Shown here piece by piece: positions 6,524 through 7,298 of a DNA stretch of 7,298 bases. This DNA comes from Candidatus Hydrogenedentota bacterium (GTDB lineage: Bacteria; Hydrogenedentota; Hydrogenedentia; Hydrogenedentales; SLHB01): contig PUMX01000119.1 in the NCBI GenBank assembly GCA_003552485.1, positions 1 to 7,298 on the forward strand, read 5' to 3'. Both the position numbers and the translations under genes were made by a program. Numbering within the stretch: position 1 is the stretch's first letter; every line of letters begins with the position of its first letter. The notes beneath the pieces are model-generated. The model made no database searches and was not told where the DNA came from. It worked only from the letters and a program-made list of their open reading frames with translations.

Positions 6524-7298
6524 ATGAGTAGTCTGAAACAACTCCCCAATTGGATATGGAAAGCAGGCGCCGCCGCCGCGGTGCTTGTAGGCGGGCTCTG
6601 GTGGTTGATGCCCACCGGCGAGACTACCTTCGATGAGGGTATTGTTTTCGAAGCCCGCAAAGGCGAACTCGAGATCACGGTGATCGAGGGCGGCGAGGCC
6701 CAATCCACTCAGGCTCAAGAGATCCGCTCTGAAGTGCAAGGACGCACCGCCATCATCGACATTGTCGAGGAAGGCTACCGCGTCACGGAAGAAGATATCG
6801 AAAACGGCTTGGTGCTCGTCGAGTTGGATGCCTCGGATCTCGAAGAGGAGTTGACCCAGCAGGAAATTGAATATCAGAACGCAATGGCTTCTCTGACAGA
6901 GGCTACAGAACAGTACGAGATCACGCTGAGCCAGAATGAGAGCAACATTCACGACGCGGAACTCGCCTTGAAATTCGCCCGCATGGATGTCGAACGGTTC
7001 CTGGGCGAAGAAGTAGGTCAGGAGATTCTTGCTCAAGTCGATGCCGATGTAGAACAAGAGTACCTCGCGGCCGCCACCGACACCGGCGAGGTAATGCCGC
7101 CGGACGCTGATGTTCCAGAGGTGGATGTAGATATTGACGCTTTTGAGGGCGACTCGCCGGAATTGGACGCCACCTTCGATTATTCCGCCCTGATCATTGA
7201 CGATCGTCTGGGCGGCGAAGCGCAGCAGTCCTTGCGCGACCTCGACGCGGAAATCACGATGACCGAAGAGGAACTCACTCAGGCAGAGACGCAATACC
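6524..7298 (+). CDS. HlyD/MacA-type membrane fusion protein (periplasmic adaptor), 3' end outside the window
   Basis: The frame starts at ATG 6524, with AAAGGA (6507-6512) 11 bases upstream, and is open to the right edge (258 residues visible). A cytoplasmic N-terminus with one uncleaved membrane segment (about 12-30, WKAGAAAAVLVGGLWWL) anchors it in the inner membrane. Residues about 40-104 are the first half of the barrel/lipoyl unit (RKGELEITVIEGG; VQGRTAIIDIVEEGYRV; VLVELDASDL). Residues about 105-165 are the first arm of the coiled-coil hairpin (TQQEIEYQNAMASLTEA; NIHDAELALKFARMDVERF), and a second helical part starts near 232. Between them is an acidic stretch: residues 159-227 contain 22 Asp/Glu and no Lys, Arg or His. 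The protein should connect an inner-membrane transporter, likely encoded downstream, to the TolC-like protein encoded 38 bp upstream. The second lipoyl half and beta-barrel lie outside the window. ABC (MacA-like) and RND partners cannot be told apart here. Confidence 0.9.
   Translation, partial: MSSLKQLPNWIWKAGAAAAVLVGGLWWLMPTGETTFDEGIVFEARKGELEITVIEGGEAQSTQAQEIRSEVQGRTAIIDIVEEGYRVTEEDIENGLVLVELDASDLEEELTQQEIEYQNAMASLTEATEQYEITLSQNESNIHDAELALKFARMDVERFLGEEVGQEILAQVDADVEQEYLAAATDTGEVMPPDADVPEVDVDIDAFEGDSPELDATFDYSALIIDDRLGGEAQQSLRDLDAEITMTEEELTQAETQY

Noticed and set aside
7124..7165. An EF-hand-like calcium loop (DVDIDAFEGD) in the fusion protein
   Set aside because: The first three Asp fit, but the position that should hold the closing acidic ligand is Pro (residue 212) and no flanking helix pair is evident.
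6386..7294. A 302-codon open frame on the - strand opposite the membrane fusion gene
   Set aside because: It is antisense to a frame with a good start, an inner-membrane anchor and clear HlyD-type features. Its translation shows no domain logic, and long antisense frames are common in GC-rich genes.

Overview
The window looks like chromosomal DNA from a moderately GC-rich Gram-negative bacterium. Two lipid- or membrane-anchored envelope transport proteins, one with a lipobox, show that it has an outer membrane. The style of the tetratricopeptide protein and of the membrane fusion protein resembles planctomycete/verrucomicrobial relatives or Hydrogenedentota. That placement is only an impression from protein style and has not been tested.

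Layout from left to right: (1) the C-terminal part of a TPR-repeat protein on the + strand, cut by the left edge; (2) a perfect 16-bp hairpin between convergent genes, probably a shared terminator; (3) a long - strand gene for a radical SAM protein of the TIGR03960 type with a fused C-terminal DUF2344 (TIGR03936) domain; (4) a divergent intergenic region of about 420 bp with a promoter candidate on each strand and a possible decayed transposase fragment; (5) a 65-residue orphan protein with its own promoter candidate, a good ribosome binding site and a textbook intrinsic terminator; (6) about 380 bp without a convincing gene; (7) a + strand transport operon: a TolC-like outer-membrane lipoprotein, then after 38 bp the start of an HlyD/MacA-type membrane fusion protein that runs off the right edge.

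The last two genes would work together. The fusion protein sits in the inner membrane and links an inner-membrane pump, probably an ABC or RND permease encoded just downstream, to the TolC-like exit duct. The radical SAM protein is a single-gene unit. Its family is widespread, its reaction is not established as far as I know, and the RNase G and ribosomal L21/L27 genes that often accompany it are not within this window. I see no CRISPR array, tRNA, rRNA, intact insertion sequence or clearly new multi-gene system. The points most worth a second look are the orphan 65-residue gene, a strongly initiated overlapping reading frame at the start of the TolC gene, and unusual insertions in the three large proteins (one very basic, one very acidic, one in a probable surface loop).
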